A DNA stretch of 64,000 nucleotides from Closterium sp. NIES-65 (GCA_948144175.1 CANXME010000050.1:1-64000), one strand, 5' to 3'. Shown: positions 20,500 to 31,899, counted from the stretch's first letter. Notes: generated by a model not told the origin, from the sequence alone. Made by a program: numbers and translations.

Positions 20500-21756
20500 G
20501 GCACAAGACCTAGCATCGTACAGAAGCGCTGATGATCACAAGGCGGAAGTGCCTTGGTAAAGATATCAGCAGTGTTGGCCTCAGAGGCCACGTAAGCAAG
20601 GCGGAGCTGACCACGCTACTGCAGCTCACGAGCAAGGAAGTAGCGAAGAGCAATGTGCTTCGTTCTGTGCTCTAGTTTGTGCTCCCAACACAAGGCCAGC
20701 ACAGCCTTGTTGTCTACGTACAGAATTGGAGGAGAACGAGGCGGCTCTCCTAGGTCAGTCAGCAGGTAGGTGAGCCAGCGTAGCTCCTGTGCAGCCATGG
20801 CCCCAGCGTAGATCTCAGCCTCACAGCTGGAGCCGAGAACAAAAGACGAGCGGGTAGACCGCCACGAAACAGAGCCGGAGCCAAGGCTGAAGGTGTAACC
20901 CTGTAACGACCGCTGCGTAGCCTGGTCGTCCACCCAAGAAGCGTGTGCGTGACCTATGAGGACCACTGGACGTCGCCCTCCAAGCACTAGCCCCATGCCC
21001 GACGTACTGCACAAGTAGCGCAACACCCTCTTCGCTGCAGCCATGTGCTATGGTCGGTGTCTCCCAGGAGCAACATAGCGCGCCAAGATGCTAAGAGGGT
21101 ATGCTAGGTCTTGTCGTGTGCAGGTCTTCAGGTACATGAGGCAGCCAACAAGCTCTGGGTACGGGCCACTCGGCTCTACGGACTCATCCGAAGGCAGAGC
21201 TGAGAGCGAGTGGCGAGTAGACAGAGGAGTGGCCTGAGGCGAGGAGTACGTGAAGTCGAAGCGCTGAAGGACCTGCTGCACCATGTGTGACCGAGTCACG
21301 GTAATGGTGCGCTGTGCTCTGTCCCGGGTGATCTGCAAGCCAAGGTAGCTGCGCAGTTCACCCAGGTCTGTGCACATGTGTCTCTTCTGCAGCTCGGACT
21401 TCACGTGGGCGAGTCCAGCAGTGTCAGCTGTGGCAAAGACCAAGTCTTCGACGTACACGAGGATGTAGAACGGCGGCAAAGAGGTGTCGGTGCGCAGAAA
21501 CAGCGAAGGGTCGGCAGTAGAAGGAGCAAACCCAAGAGCCGCAAGTGTAGTCCTCAGTGTGTCGTGCCACTCACGGGGCGCCTGGCGGAGACCGTGGACT
21601 GGCCGCCGGAGGCTCCACTGGGTACCGGGAGGAAACGACCTAGTGAAGCCAGGTGGGCGGCGCAGCCAGATCTCCTCGTGCAGGCTGCCCTGCAGGAAAG
21701 CTATGCTGAAGTCAAGAGAGTGAAGCTCGTAGTCGCGCTGAGCGGCTATGTGTAGC
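20500..21756 (-). pseudogene. RT C-terminal part and RNase H (El-7)
   Basis: The open piece 21048-21479 contains PFYILVYVEDLVFATADTAG, in which the catalytic YVDD reads YVED (GAC to GAA, 21444-21455; first Asp of the pair changed). The next piece (20616-21044) holds AAKRVLRYLCSTSGMGL, DQATQRSLQGY, SCEAEIYAGAMAAQELRW and YVDNKAVLALCWEH. A frame break lies at about 21045 and a further stop after ELQ. The upstream part of the gene resumes at 27947, beyond El-8. Confidence 0.85.
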
Positions 21757-21885
21757 TGTCATAATGAGAGAAGTGAGTGAACTACACAACATTGCAGTAC
21801 AAGTATGAAACCTTAGAATTGTGTACCGCCTAAAGGCTAACCCACTATAGCCTACACAGCAATAACACATATATAGTCTTTGACA
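21757..21885 (-). repeat. 3' LTR of El-8 (129 bp)
   Basis: TGTCATAATG...TTTGACA on the plus strand. The polypurine tract follows on the right (21886 onward). Confidence 0.92.
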
Positions 21886-22130
21886 CAATCCCATAGGCAA
21901 AGTGGGGGAGAGCAAGGGGTCACAAGACCAGTCAAGAAAGGCAAACAAGCTCAGGGTGGATTACAACGTCACCACACACTCTGAGCACAAGAAAAGGGCC
22001 TCAGGGCGAGTTTACATGCAGAGGCATATGTGCAACACAAACAGCAAAGTGATCTCAACCTAGCAAAGCAAACAGGCAGGTATATATATATATACATATA
22101 TATATATATAGATTACAGTACAGACAAAGC

Positions 22131-24209
22131 CTACAGCAAGTGAGGAAAAGTAGGCACAAGCCCTAGAAAAGTGCAGAAACGCTGATGATCACCAGACTGA
22201 AGTGCCTTGGTGAATATATCAGCGGTTTTGGCCTGAGTGGCCACGTAACGCAGACGAAGCTCACCGCGCTGCTGCAGCTCTCGAGCCAGGAAGTAATGGA
22301 GAGCAATGTGCTTTGTTCTGTGCTCCAGTCTGTGCTCCTCACACAAGGCAATGGCAGCCTTGTTGTCAACGTACAGCACTGGAGGAGAACTGGGCTGCTC
22401 TCCCAAGTCGGTCAGCAGGTAGGTGAGCCAGCGTAGCTCCTGTGTAGCCATGGTTGTGGCGTAGATCTCAGCCTCACAACTGGAGCTGAGAACAGAAGAC
22501 GAGCGAGTAGAACGCCAAGAAACAGAGCCAGAGCCAAGGCTGAAGGTGTAACCCTGTGACAACCGCTGAGTAGCCTGGTCATCAACCCAAGAAGCGTCTG
22601 AGTGCCCAGTGAGAACAATTGAGCTCCCTCCTCCAAGCACGAGCCCCATGCCCGATGTACTGCACAAGTAGCGCAATACCCTCTTTGCTGCATCCCAGTT
22701 GACCTTTCGGTGCCTGCCAGGAGCCACGTAGCGGGCCAGAAGGCCAAGAGGGTATGCAAGGTCAGGACGAGTGCAAGTCATCAGGTACATGAGGCAACCA
22801 ACTAGCTCTGGGTAAGGACCACTCGGCTCTACAGACTCATCCGAAGGCAGAGCTGAGAGCGAGTGACCTATAGCCAGAAGAGTGGCCTGTGCTGAGGACC
22901 AGGTGAAGCCGAAGCGCTGAAGGACCTGCTGCACCATGTGTGACTGAGTCAGTGTGATGGTGCGGCGTGCTCTGTCCCAGGTGATCTGCAAGCCAAGGTA
23001 GCTGCGCAGTTCACCCAGGTCTGTGCACGTGTGTCTCTTCTGCAGCTCCGACTTCACGTAGGCGAGAGCCTCAGTGTGAGCAGTGGCAAAGACCAAGTCG
23101 TCGACGTACACGAGGATGTAGAACGGCGGCAGCGAAGTGTCGGTGCGCAGAAACAGCGACGGGTCAGCAGTAGAGGGCGCGAACCCAAGTGCCGCAAGAG
23201 TAGTCCTCAGTGTGTCGTGCCACTCACGTAGTGCCTGGCGGAGACCGTAGAATGGCTGCCGGAGGCTCCACTGGGTACCAGAAGGAAACGACCCAGTGAA
23301 GCCAGGAGGGCGGCGCAGCCAAATCTCCTCGTGCAGGCTGCCCTGCAAGAAAGCTGTGCTGAAGTCAAGAGAGTGAAGCTCGTAGTCACGCTGAGCAGCA
23401 ACGTGCAGTAGCACCCGAAGAGTGGTCATCTTTGGGGTGGGGGAGAAGGTCTGAAAGAAGTCTACTCCCTCTCGCTGACTGAAGCCTCGAGCAACGTAAC
23501 GAGCCTTGAAGATAGACGGAGAACCCGACGGCCGCTTCACCCTGAAAATCCACATGCCACTGACGATGTTCGCCCCAGGAGGGGGAACCTCGTCAACGTA
23601 AGTGCCAGTGGACTTCCAGGATGCCATCTCCGCATCCATGGCTGACTGCCACTGAGAGGAGTACTCACCCGCGATCGCCTCAGCGTAAGAGTGTGGGGTC
23701 GGGATGTCTGGAGCATCCGGGTCTCCCTCAGGGGCAATCAGCATGGACACGAGATGAGGCGCAGCGGCTGCAAGACACTGAAGGTCCTCCTGTCTGTCCT
23801 CAAGGACGTTCGTGCCTAGAGCACACTCACCCCCGACGGACGGAGGACAGACAGACTCAGACTCAGCAACAAGACTGGCAGCGTAGTCTAGACGACAGTG
23901 AGCAGCAAAGTCGACAAGCTCAGCAACTAGGGCAGACGCAGCAGCAGAATCAAAGGAAGGGTCAGTGACAGTAGTGGCCAAGAGACGCGTGACAGTGGGA
24001 CTGGCAGCACGAAGAGAGTCAGACTCTGTGTCAGCAAGGACAAGAAGAGAGGACTCAAGAGGAGAAGGCAGAGGGATACGCTGCGGAGCAGTGGAAGGAC
24101 GCAGAGTCATGTAGTGTGTGCCAGACACAGGTGGAGGACGCTCACGCTGACCACGGGGACCCGTGCGAGCAGCACAAACAGGTGACACAGGACGCGACAC
24201 AGGCGACAC
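22131..24209 (-). CDS. Reverse transcriptase-RNase H, uninterrupted (El-8)
   Basis: A 692-residue open frame with no internal stop. Order: end of the linker (GTHYMTLRPSTAP), SVGGECALGTNVLEDRQ, SQWQSAMDAEMASWKSTGTYVDEVPPPGANIVSGMWIFRVK and FSTAFLQGSLHEEIWLRRPPGFTGSF. Catalytic YVDD is at residues 368-371. RNase H follows with DASWVDD, SCEAEIYATTM, YVDNKAAIALCEEH, KHIALHYFLARELQQ and TADIFTK. The first ATG is only the first Met after an upstream in-frame TAA at 24396, so the natural product is a polyprotein. All motifs are present; catalytic competence is plausible but expression is not. Confidence 0.82.
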   Translation of the reverse strand: MSPVSRPVSPVCAARTGPRGQRERPPPVSGTHYMTLRPSTAPQRIPLPSPLESSLLVLADTESDSLRAASPTVTRLLATTVTDPSFDSAAASALVAELVDFAAHCRLDYAASLVAESESVCPPSVGGECALGTNVLEDRQEDLQCLAAAAPHLVSMLIAPEGDPDAPDIPTPHSYAEAIAGEYSSQWQSAMDAEMASWKSTGTYVDEVPPPGANIVSGMWIFRVKRPSGSPSIFKARYVARGFSQREGVDFFQTFSPTPKMTTLRVLLHVAAQRDYELHSLDFSTAFLQGSLHEEIWLRRPPGFTGSFPSGTQWSLRQPFYGLRQALREWHDTLRTTLAALGFAPSTADPSLFLRTDTSLPPFYILVYVDDLVFATAHTEALAYVKSELQKRHTCTDLGELRSYLGLQITWDRARRTITLTQSHMVQQVLQRFGFTWSSAQATLLAIGHSLSALPSDESVEPSGPYPELVGCLMYLMTCTRPDLAYPLGLLARYVAPGRHRKVNWDAAKRVLRYLCSTSGMGLVLGGGSSIVLTGHSDASWVDDQATQRLSQGYTFSLGSGSVSWRSTRSSSVLSSSCEAEIYATTMATQELRWLTYLLTDLGEQPSSPPVLYVDNKAAIALCEEHRLEHRTKHIALHYFLARELQQRGELRLRYVATQAKTADIFTKALQSGDHQRFCTFLGLVPTFPHLL

Positions 24210-24395
24210 AGGACGAGACGCAGTCTCACGACGCTCTGTAAGACCGCCTGTCGGACCAGTGTAGGGAGAAGGACCAGGAAGTGGCGAGGCAGGTGAGAGT
24301 TGGGACTGCGACTGGACAGGCGGAGGACACTCTAAGGAGGGAGGAGGACTAGGAGGAGGCGGCTGACCAAGAACCTGCTGAAGGAGCGGAACGAA

Positions 24396-25088
24396 TTACG
24401 GCCGCGGCCATGAAGCGCCCCCAGAAGCAGCAGAGACAGCACCAGAACCTCCAGTCGAACCAGCACTAGTAGCACCTCCAAAAGCTCCAGAGCCTCCACC
24501 AGCACCGGCTGCACCTCCAGCAGCCCCAGAACCTCCAGCAGCACCAGCAGAACCTCCAGCCGCTCCAGGACCTCCAGCAGTAGCAGCAGTACCTCCAGGA
24601 CCTCCAGTAGCACCAGCAGCACCAGTGTCAACAGTACCTCCACTAGCAGGGCCTCCAGCGGGCGGTACCTCAACGCGAGGAGCTCCACTCCTGAGGCTGC
24701 AGCTTCGAGCGTACCACTCACGTAGCCGCTGAGGGGAGGGAGGCTCTGGCTGCGGCACTGCACCTGCGAGGCCACCAGCCCCGACTCCAGCAGACTCCCC
24801 GGCTCCAGCAGTCCCACGACGGAGGCTGTAGCGCTGAGTGTACCACTCACGCAGCTGCTGTGAAGAGGGAGCGCCACCAGGCTCAGCACCCCCAGTCTCA
24901 GCACCCCCAGTCGCAGCACCTCCAAGCTCAGTACCCAAAGTCTCCGCACCCCCAGGCTCAGCACCCCCAGTCTCAGTGCCCTCAGACCCAGCACCACTAG
25001 GCTCAGCAGACTCAGTACCTCGCGCAGTCAACAGGTACCTCGACAGGCTCGACCGGGTCAACCTGGGAAACACCTGAGGGAGCAACAC
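24396..25088 (-). pseudogene. Repeat linker (El-8)
   Basis: GAEPGG-type repeats, then SSQQLREWYTQRYSLRRGTAGAG and SPQRLREWYARSCSLRSGAPRVE, then a Gly/Ala tract. It ends at TAA where relatives have Tyr (RPYFVP). It is in the same frame as the downstream RT but one frame off the upstream integrase piece; the frameshift is near 25030. Confidence 0.75.
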
Positions 25089-27139
25089 CCTGGGGAGGGA
25101 GGGGGTCTACCGACGGGACACCTGGGGTGAGAAAGAGCGGCAGGGGGGGGAGCGGGGCAGTGTGGTAGGGGAAGAGACGGTAAAAGGGTACCAACTCGTC
25201 GAAGGTGACGTCCTGAGAGGCGAAGACACGACGCGAGGTGGGGTGGTAAAACTGCCAGCCAGGCGCGTCAGGGACAAAGCCCAGGAAGACACAGGGAACT
25301 GCACGGGAGGAAAGTTTGTCCGCGGACGTATCACGAACAAAGGCTCGACATCCCCAGACTCGGAACACCGACGCGTCGCAAACCTCCCCCGTCCAACGCA
25401 GGGTAGGCGAGGTCTCCGGAACAGAGACATGGGGCCAGAGGTTGAGCTGATGCGTGGCGTACTGCACTGCAAACGGCCACAGGAAATGGGGGGCAGCCGT
25501 ATGGATCATGGAGGTACGAGCGACCTCCATGACAAGACCAATGCGGCGCTCAGCAACCCCATTCTGCTGCGGAGAGGCCGGGAGAGTGAACGTCTGGCGG
25601 ATGCCGTGCTCCGCACAGTAGGCTACTAGGAGGTAAGAGGAAAACTTGCCACCTCTGTCAGAGTGCAGACGTAGGAGAGGAAAGTCCGACTGGAACCGCT
25701 GGCGGAGCTGGAGACAAGCAGCGCGGATCCAGGGGATCAAGACATCAAGGACCTCACCCTTGGTACGCAAGGGGAAGACCGTGGTGTAGCGCGTGTAGTC
25801 GTCGACGACCAGCAGAAAGTACCGCTCGTGGCCCTGTCCCCGGACGCGGGCGGGGCCCCACACGTCCAGGTGGAGCGTCTGCAGGGGAGCCTCTGTGGGA
25901 GGGAACGAGGAGGAGTGAGGAGCGGCGCGCTGCCGCCCCTCGACACAGGGAAGACAGGGATGAGCAGGCGAGGGTGGTAGGGGAGGGAGAACTCCGAGAA
26001 GACCAGAGACAAGGTACCTGGAGTGCATGCCACGAAGGCGCTGCACTGACGGTTGACCAAGGCGGTGGTGCCAGAGGACAGTCCTGTGCGACAGGGAGCG
26101 ACACGAGCAGGGGGCCGACAGCTGACCTGACGCAGACGCAGCGACCTGAGGGGACTCAGTGGTCAGTGTGTACAAGTCCGACCCCGGCTGCCGAGTGAAG
26201 GTAGCCAGGTGACGACCCGTCCGGGCACACGTGCAGTGCGTCACACGCTCGTAGGCCGGGGTGAACTGGTGAACACCCGCGTCCTGGAGCGCGGAACCCG
26301 CCACCAAGTTCGTAGAGAACGAGGGGAGGAAGAGGCCCGACAGCATGCCAGACGGGACACCAGGACAAGGGACGGCAGTGGTGGAGGTCGCAAGGACCGG
26401 ACCCCCTGAGGGGTCAGCCAGGGAGACACCAACCGGTCTAGGGAGCTGCTCGAGGGCAGTGCGGTCGCGAAAGAAACAGCAGGAAGCACCTGAGTCCAGT
26501 GTGAAGGTGTGAAGTGCCTCAGTAGGTGCGGTACCAGCAGACGCAGACGCACTAGCACCTAGGAGTTCCTTCTCGAGGAGGTCGACAGTGAGGTCAGTGG
26601 GGGAGAGGGCGAGAAACTGGTCCCTGACTGTGCGAAGGGAGTCAGGGAGGCGCGTGACAAGGTGGTTTAGTGTGAGGTACATCGGGGGGGGAGGGTTCTT
26701 CGCAAGGAAATCTGGGGGGAGTGCGGCACGGTAGCGGAGGTTACTAGTACGAAGGTGGGTGATGAGGTCAGCTACAGTGGCAAAGGAGGACAGGTCGGGG
26801 AAGAGGTAGGGCAGTGAGAGACGACCTATAGCAGCAGTGGCAGGGGAGGAGTAGTGCGCGACTACTAGCGGTCTTATGCTGGCCGAAGTGCTCGCGCTCA
26901 TCTAACGGCAGGTGGCTGCGAACGGCTAGGCAGGCGTGAGCATCACGGGTCTGCCACTGGGAGCGAGCAGTACTGTCAGCAGTAGCGGGAGGTGCGGGAG
27001 CAGCGCCTGACGTGTGGTCATACAGTGAGACATCGTTCTTGGCAGTGATCTGGAGGAACAGGTGGAGGTCATCTAGCCAAAATTCAAACTTAAATGGGCG
27101 GCCCTAAACGTCAAAGGTGAGAATAGAGGGAGTGGCCAT
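25030..27139 (-). pseudogene. gag-protease-integrase fusion with internal deletion (El-8)
   Basis: Gag start ATG at 27139 (ATPSILTFD), with TAG ten codons later and a small frame-shifting deletion near 26868. The 629-aa open piece (26901-25012) then holds LPYLFPDLSSFATVADLITHL, AKNPPPPMYLTL and TDLTVDLLEKELL. From there it passes directly to GASASASAGTAPTEALHTFTLDSGAS (about residues 114-140). The Gly-rich tract and Cys-His array are missing without loss of frame. Integrase follows with HHRLGQPS, CLPC, LHLDVWGP, LHSDRGGKFSS and SPQQNGVAERRIG. A Gag without its nucleic-acid-binding array would be expected to package RNA poorly. Confidence 0.8.
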
Positions 27140-27229
27140 AGTGGCTGTAGCAGTAGCAGTAATAGTAGTAGAAGCAGTAGTAGGAGCAGTAAGAGTAGTA
27201 GCAGTAGCAGTTGCAACAGTAGGTGCTGC

Positions 27230-27770
27230 AGGTGGGGCGGCGCGGCTCGGTTAGGGCGGCGGGGCTCGGGCGGCGCGGCTCGGTCAGGGCGGCGCGGCTC
27301 GGGCGGCGCGGCTCGGGCAGGTAGGGCGGCGCGACGGCGGGCCTAGTGACAGTGCGCGGCGGCGCCTAGGGTGTAGCTGCGCGTGGGCCGCTGCTGCGTT
27401 CGTGCGGGCGGCAGCGATCGTGCGGGCGGCGAGCTAGCACGAGCGGCGGCCTAAGGGGACGCGGCGGCGGCACGGGGCGGTCGACGAGCGGCTGACGGGC
27501 CGCGCTAAGGGCCGCCCGAGGCCAGAGCGGGCGGCGTGTGGGCGGCGACGACAGCACGAGCAGCTAGCGGGCCGCGCACCCAAGAAACAGGCCGCGCGCG
27601 GGCGGCTAGCGAGCGACGCGACCTAAAAACAGGCCGCGCGCGCGGGCTTCTAGCGGCTGCACACGGGCAGCTTAAGACAAAACGAAGGCGCACGAGGGCG
27701 CACTAGGAGCGAGGCGCACGAGGGCGCTAGGAAGGGACGGCGCACGAGGGCGCTTCGACCGGAAACGGTG
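27230..27770 (-). repeat. GC-rich leader of El-8
   Basis: Less regular than in the other elements: ggcggcgcggctcgg-type units, then gcgcacgagggcgct units. It lies between gag and PBS. Confidence 0.7.
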
Positions 27771-27776
27771 GGCCCT

Positions 27777-27817
27777 TAGAAACGGTCCTAGGTTCCTAAC
27801 CTAGGCTTGTAATACCA
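27777..27817 (-). other. PBS and tRNA-Met-like block (El-8)
   Basis: Plus strand ggtgggccc, ggtcctagg and atacca adjoin the LTR. This is the most diverged version in the window. Confidence 0.5.
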
Positions 27818-27946
27818 TGTCATAATGAAAGAAGTGAATGAACTACACAACATTGCAGTACAAGTATGAAACCTTAGAATTGTGTACCCCCTAAAGGCTA
27901 ACCCACTATAGCCTACACAGCAATAACACATATATAGTGTTTGGCA
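27818..27946 (-). repeat. 5' LTR of El-8 (129 bp)
   Basis: Ends TTTGGCA where the partner has TTTGACA. Preceded on the left by the PBS block and followed by ttagc. Confidence 0.92.
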
Positions 27947-28850
27947 TTAGCAGCACCCGAAGAGTGGTCATCTTCGGGGTGGGAGAGAAGGTCTGAAAGT
28001 AGTCAACTCCCTGCCGCTGACTGAAGCCTCGAGCCACGTAACGCGCCTTGAAGACAGGCGGAGAACCCGGCGGCCGCTTCACCCTGAAAATCCACATGCC
28101 ACTGACGATGTTCGCCCCAGGTGGGGGAACCTCGTCGACGTAGGTGCCTGTGGACTTCCAGGAAGCCATCTCTGCGTCCATGGCTGACTGCCACTGTGAG
28201 GAGTAGGGACCCTTGATCGCCTCAGCGTACGATCGAGGAGTCGGGATGTCTGGTGCATCTGGGTCTCCCTCAGGGGCAATCAGCGTGGACACGAGATGAG
28301 GCAAAGCAGCAGCAAAACATTGGAACTCCTCTTGCCTGTCCTCAAAGACGTCCGTGCTAAGAGCACACTCACCCCCGACGGACGGAGGACAGACAGACTC
28401 AGACTCAGCAACGAGACTAGAGCCGTAGTCTAGACAACAGCGAGCAGTAAAGTCGACAAGCTCAGCAACTAAGGTAGACGCAGCAGTGGACTCAAAGGAA
28501 GGGTCAACAAAAACTGTAGCCAGGAGACGCGTGACAGTAGGACTGGCAGCACGACGAGAGTCAGACTCCGGGTCAGCAAGAACAGGAAGAGAGGACTATG
28601 GAGGAGACGGCAACGGGACACGCAGAGGAGCAGTGGAAGGACGCAGTGTCATCTGGTGTGTGCCTGGGACCGCAGGAGGACGCAGACGCGGAGCACGAGC
28701 ACTAGTGCGAGCAGCACGAACAGGCGACGCAGGACGAGACGCAGGCGCACGACGCTCAGCAAGACCTCCAGTAGGACTAGTGTAGGGAGAAGGAGCAGGC
28801 AGGAGGGAGGCGGGCTGTAACAGTGACTGCGAATGGACAGGCAGTGGACA
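27947..28850 (-). pseudogene. RT N-terminal part (El-7, upstream of the El-8 insertion)
   Basis: The open piece 27906-28304 has PHLVSTLIAPEGDPDAPDIPTPRSYAEAIKGPYSSQWQSAMDAEMASWKSTGTYVDE, MWIFRVKRPPGSPPVFKARYVARGFSQRQGVDYFQTFSPTPKMTTLRVLL. It then runs into the El-8 LTR. Its continuation is at 21756 and below. The 28305-28850 stretch is the variable region before RT (SVGGECALSTDVFEDRQ-like) with stops. Confidence 0.82.
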
Positions 28851-28852
28851 CT

Positions 28853-29600
28853 CTAAGGGAGGAGTAGGACCAGTAGAAGACGGGAGACCAAGAACCTGCT
28901 CAAGGAGCGGAACGAAGTACGGCCGCGGCCGCGCAACGCCTCCAGAACCAGCAGGGACAGTACCAGTACCCCCACCGGCAGCACCAGCGCCAGCAGCACC
29001 TCCAGCTCCAACAGCGCCAACTCCAGCACCCTCAGAAGCACCAGCGCCAGCAGAATCACCAGCGCCAACACCCCTAGCAGCTCCAGCTCCAGGAGCTACA
29101 GCAGCACCGACTCCAGCAGGACTAACTCCAGCAGCCCCAGCAGCACCACCAGTCCCAGCAGCTCCAGTACCGCCAGTACGAGCACCTCCAGGACCAGCAG
29201 CAACAGTAGTACCTCCAGCTCCAGCAGCACCGCTCTAGCGCCGGGCAAACCACTCGCGCAGCTCCTGCGGAGAGAGTAGCTCCCGCCTCGATGAAGCACC
29301 GCGAGAGGCCACACGAGCAGACCCAGCACCCCCAGGCTCCGCACCCCCAGGCTCAGTACCCCCAGGCTCAGCACCCCCAGACTCAGCACCCCCAGGCTCA
29401 GCACCCCCAGACTCAGCACCCCCAAGCTCAGCACCCCCAAACTCAGCACCCCCAGGCTCAGCACCCCTAGACCCAGCACCCCCAGGCTCCGCAACCCCAG
29501 GCTCAGCACCTCCAGACCCGGCACCCGCAGGCTCAGCACCTCTAGCAGCACCAGAGTCAACAGCTACCTCGACAGGCTCGACTGCGTCTACCTGGGACAC
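28853..29600 (-). pseudogene. Repeat linker (El-7)
   Basis: VDAVEPVEVAVDSGAARGAEPAG, followed by about fifteen GAEPGG/GAESGG units (29300-29520), SPQELREWFARR, a stop, then Gly/Ala sequence to RPYFVPLLEQVLG. Same role and uncertainty as in the other copies. Confidence 0.72.
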
Positions 29601-30086
29601 ACCTGACGGGGCAGGATCTTGAGGGGGGGAAGGGGGTCTACCGGGGGAGGACCTGGCGCAAGGAATAGCGGCGGCGGGGGGAGCGGCGCAGTGCGGTAGG
29701 GGAAGAGACGGTAGTTAGGCACCGACTCGTCAAAGGTGACAGCCTGGGAGGACAGAACATGGCACGAGGTGGGGTGGTAAAACTGCCAACCAGGCGCGTC
29801 AGGGGGGAAGCCAAGGAAGACGCAGGGAATAGCATAGGGGGACAGCTTGTCCGCAGACAAGTCGTGAACAAACGCCCGAGATCCCCAGACACGAAACGCA
29901 GACGCATCGCCAACCTTCCCCGTCCACCACAAGGTGGGGGAGGTCTCTGGCAAGGAGACCTGGGGCTGAAGGTTGAGCTGATGCGCGGCGTACTGAACCG
30001 CAAACGGCCACAGAAAATGGGGGGGAGCCGCATGGATCATGGACGTACGAGCGACGTCCATGATCATGCCAATGCGGCGCTCAGCA
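29601..30086 (-). pseudogene. Integrase C-terminal remnant (El-7)
   Basis: Starts at IAERRIGMIMDVARTSMIHAAPPHFLWPFAVQYAAHQLNLQP and runs through WTGKVGDASAFRVWGSRAFVHD, CVFLGFPPDAPGWQFYHPTS and DVTFDE-like sequence. Upstream of AERRIG the zinc region and the two catalytic Asp blocks are missing. The junction at 30087-30090 (atcc) joins directly to the protease tail (GADLQ). Compared with El-12, about 0.77 kb is lost. Confidence 0.82.
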
Positions 30087-31809
30087 ATCCTGTAGATCAG
30101 CTCCACTCACCAAGTTCGTAGAGAACGAGGGAAGGTAGAGACCTGACAAGGTGCCAGAGGGGGCTGCCGGACACGGTAAGACAGTGGAGAAGCTAGCAAG
30201 GACAGGACCCCCAGAGGGGTCCGCCAAGGAGACCGCAACGGCCGACTAAGCGGCGTAAGCGTGGTGCGGTCTCGAAAGAAGGAGCGGGAAGCACCCGAGT
30301 CAACGGTGAAGGTGTGTAAGGCCTGAGCCGACGTGGTACCTGAGAGAGCAGACTCACCAGCACCTGGGGCAGCAGACGCACTAGCACCTAGAGCAGCAGC
30401 CTCACAAGCACCTAGAGCAGCAGCCTCAATGCGTGGGTCAGGCGGAACATACAGGTAACAGTCACCCTCATCACTAGTAGACACAAAATACATGGCAGCA
30501 AGAATAGCATCATAATCAAGGTCAAAGATAGCAACCCCCGCCCTAAGCAGCTCGCCCCAGCGAGGGATCTCAGTGGCGTCAGGGAACTGGAGACGCCAGG
30601 CGTCCGTTAGGCGGCCGAAGCAGCGCTGGGTGGTGTGCGGGCCACCGCACGGCTCACCCGTGCTGTCGCCGGTACGCAGGACGTAGGCACAGGGACCAGC
30701 ACCCCCACCCCGCTGACGCGCAGTGTACCACTCACGAAGCTGCTGGGGGGGGCGGGGTCTCACGAGTGCGCTCTCGCTGCTGGCGCTGACCACCACCGGA
30801 ACCACTCCTCTGCGCAGAGCTGCGACCAGCTCCTCCGTTGCCGCCGCCGCCTCCGCCACCTCCGCCGCCTTCGCCACCTCCGCTCCCGCCGCAGCCTCCT
30901 TCGTCTCCACTACTGCCACTGACACCTCCTCCCCCGCCACCACTCCCACCACGACCCCCACCCCCTCCACTGCCTCCACCACCACCTCCACCGCCCCTGC
31001 CAGCCCCTCCAGTGCCCTTGCCCCCCTTGCCCTTGCCGGTGCGGCGTCTCCCGCTAGGGGCAGACGCAGCGCCTACCGACTCGAAGCCAACGAGGTCGGC
31101 CGCAGCAGTAGAAGCAACAGAGGGCAAGAGGGGGGAGGGGGAACACCCCTCAAAGACTGAGGTGCGAGGGTCACCACGAGAGGCTCCTACAGCGACTATG
31201 CTCTTCTCTATTGCTAGGAGGCGCTCCTCGAGGAGGTCAACGGTGAGTGTGGTGGGGCAAACTGAGAGGAAGTGGTCCCTGACTAAGCGAAGGGAGTCAG
31301 GGAGCCAGGTGACTATGTAGTAGAGGGTGATGTACATGGGGGGGGGGGTTCTTGGCACAGAACTCAGCAGGAAGCGCAGCGCGGTAGCGAGTGTCACTAG
31401 TGTGAAGGTGCGTAATGAGGTCAGCGACTGTGGGAAAGCCAGCAAGGTCAGGGAACAGGTACGGCAGCATGAGGCGGCTAAGAGCAGTAGTGGCAGGGGA
31501 AGAGTAGCGTGCATCTACAGCGTCGTACAAGGTCTTAGCACTCTTGTACTGACTAAAGTGCGCACGCTCAGTGGTCGGTAAGTGGCGACGCACAGCAAGA
31601 TGGGCAGCAACATCGCGTGTGGCCCACTGTGAGCGAACAGTGCTGTCAGCATCAGTAGGCGGGACAGGAGAGGCCCCAGAGGTGAGATCGAACAGGGAGA
31701 GTCCGTCTGCCCTATCGCACTGTAGGAACAACTGGAGGTCATCGACCCAGACTTCAAAGTCAAGAGCACGACCCTCAGCATCATAGGTAAGGACACTAGG
31801 GGTAGCCAT
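30087..31809 (-). pseudogene. gag-protease (El-7)
   Basis: Gag ATG at 31809 (MATPSVLTYDAEGRALDFEVWVDDLQLFLQ). The frame breaks at an 11-base poly-C (AKNPPP, about 31337-31347) with a +1 offset, continues through ITLYYIVTWLPDSL, TLTVDLLEERLLAIEKSIVAVGASRGDP and the Gly-rich tract, and breaks again by +1 at an 8-base poly-C just before QQLREWYTARQRGGG. The Cys-His array is C-X13-C-X3-H-X4-C (CAYVL...CGGPHTTQRC). Protease VDSGAS is near 30295. The protease tail is frameshifted after SRP. Confidence 0.82.
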
Positions 31810-31899
31810 GACAGCAGTGGTCTAGCAGGGAGTGATCTCACCAGTCCAAGTGAGTAGGGCCGGGGCGCACTGGTAGGAACAGGGCTGTAACCGTGGTGG

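Larger units (their letters stand above)
21757..27946 (-). mobile_element. El-8: innermost Ty1/copia element
   Basis: 129-bp LTRs at 21757 and 27818 (about five differences), flanked by gtagc and ttagc (4 of 5). Joining the outer flanks recreates the uninterrupted RT sequence seen in other copies, which proves insertion into El-7. RT-RNase H is a single open frame. Gag is joined directly to protease by an internal deletion. Confidence 0.92.
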
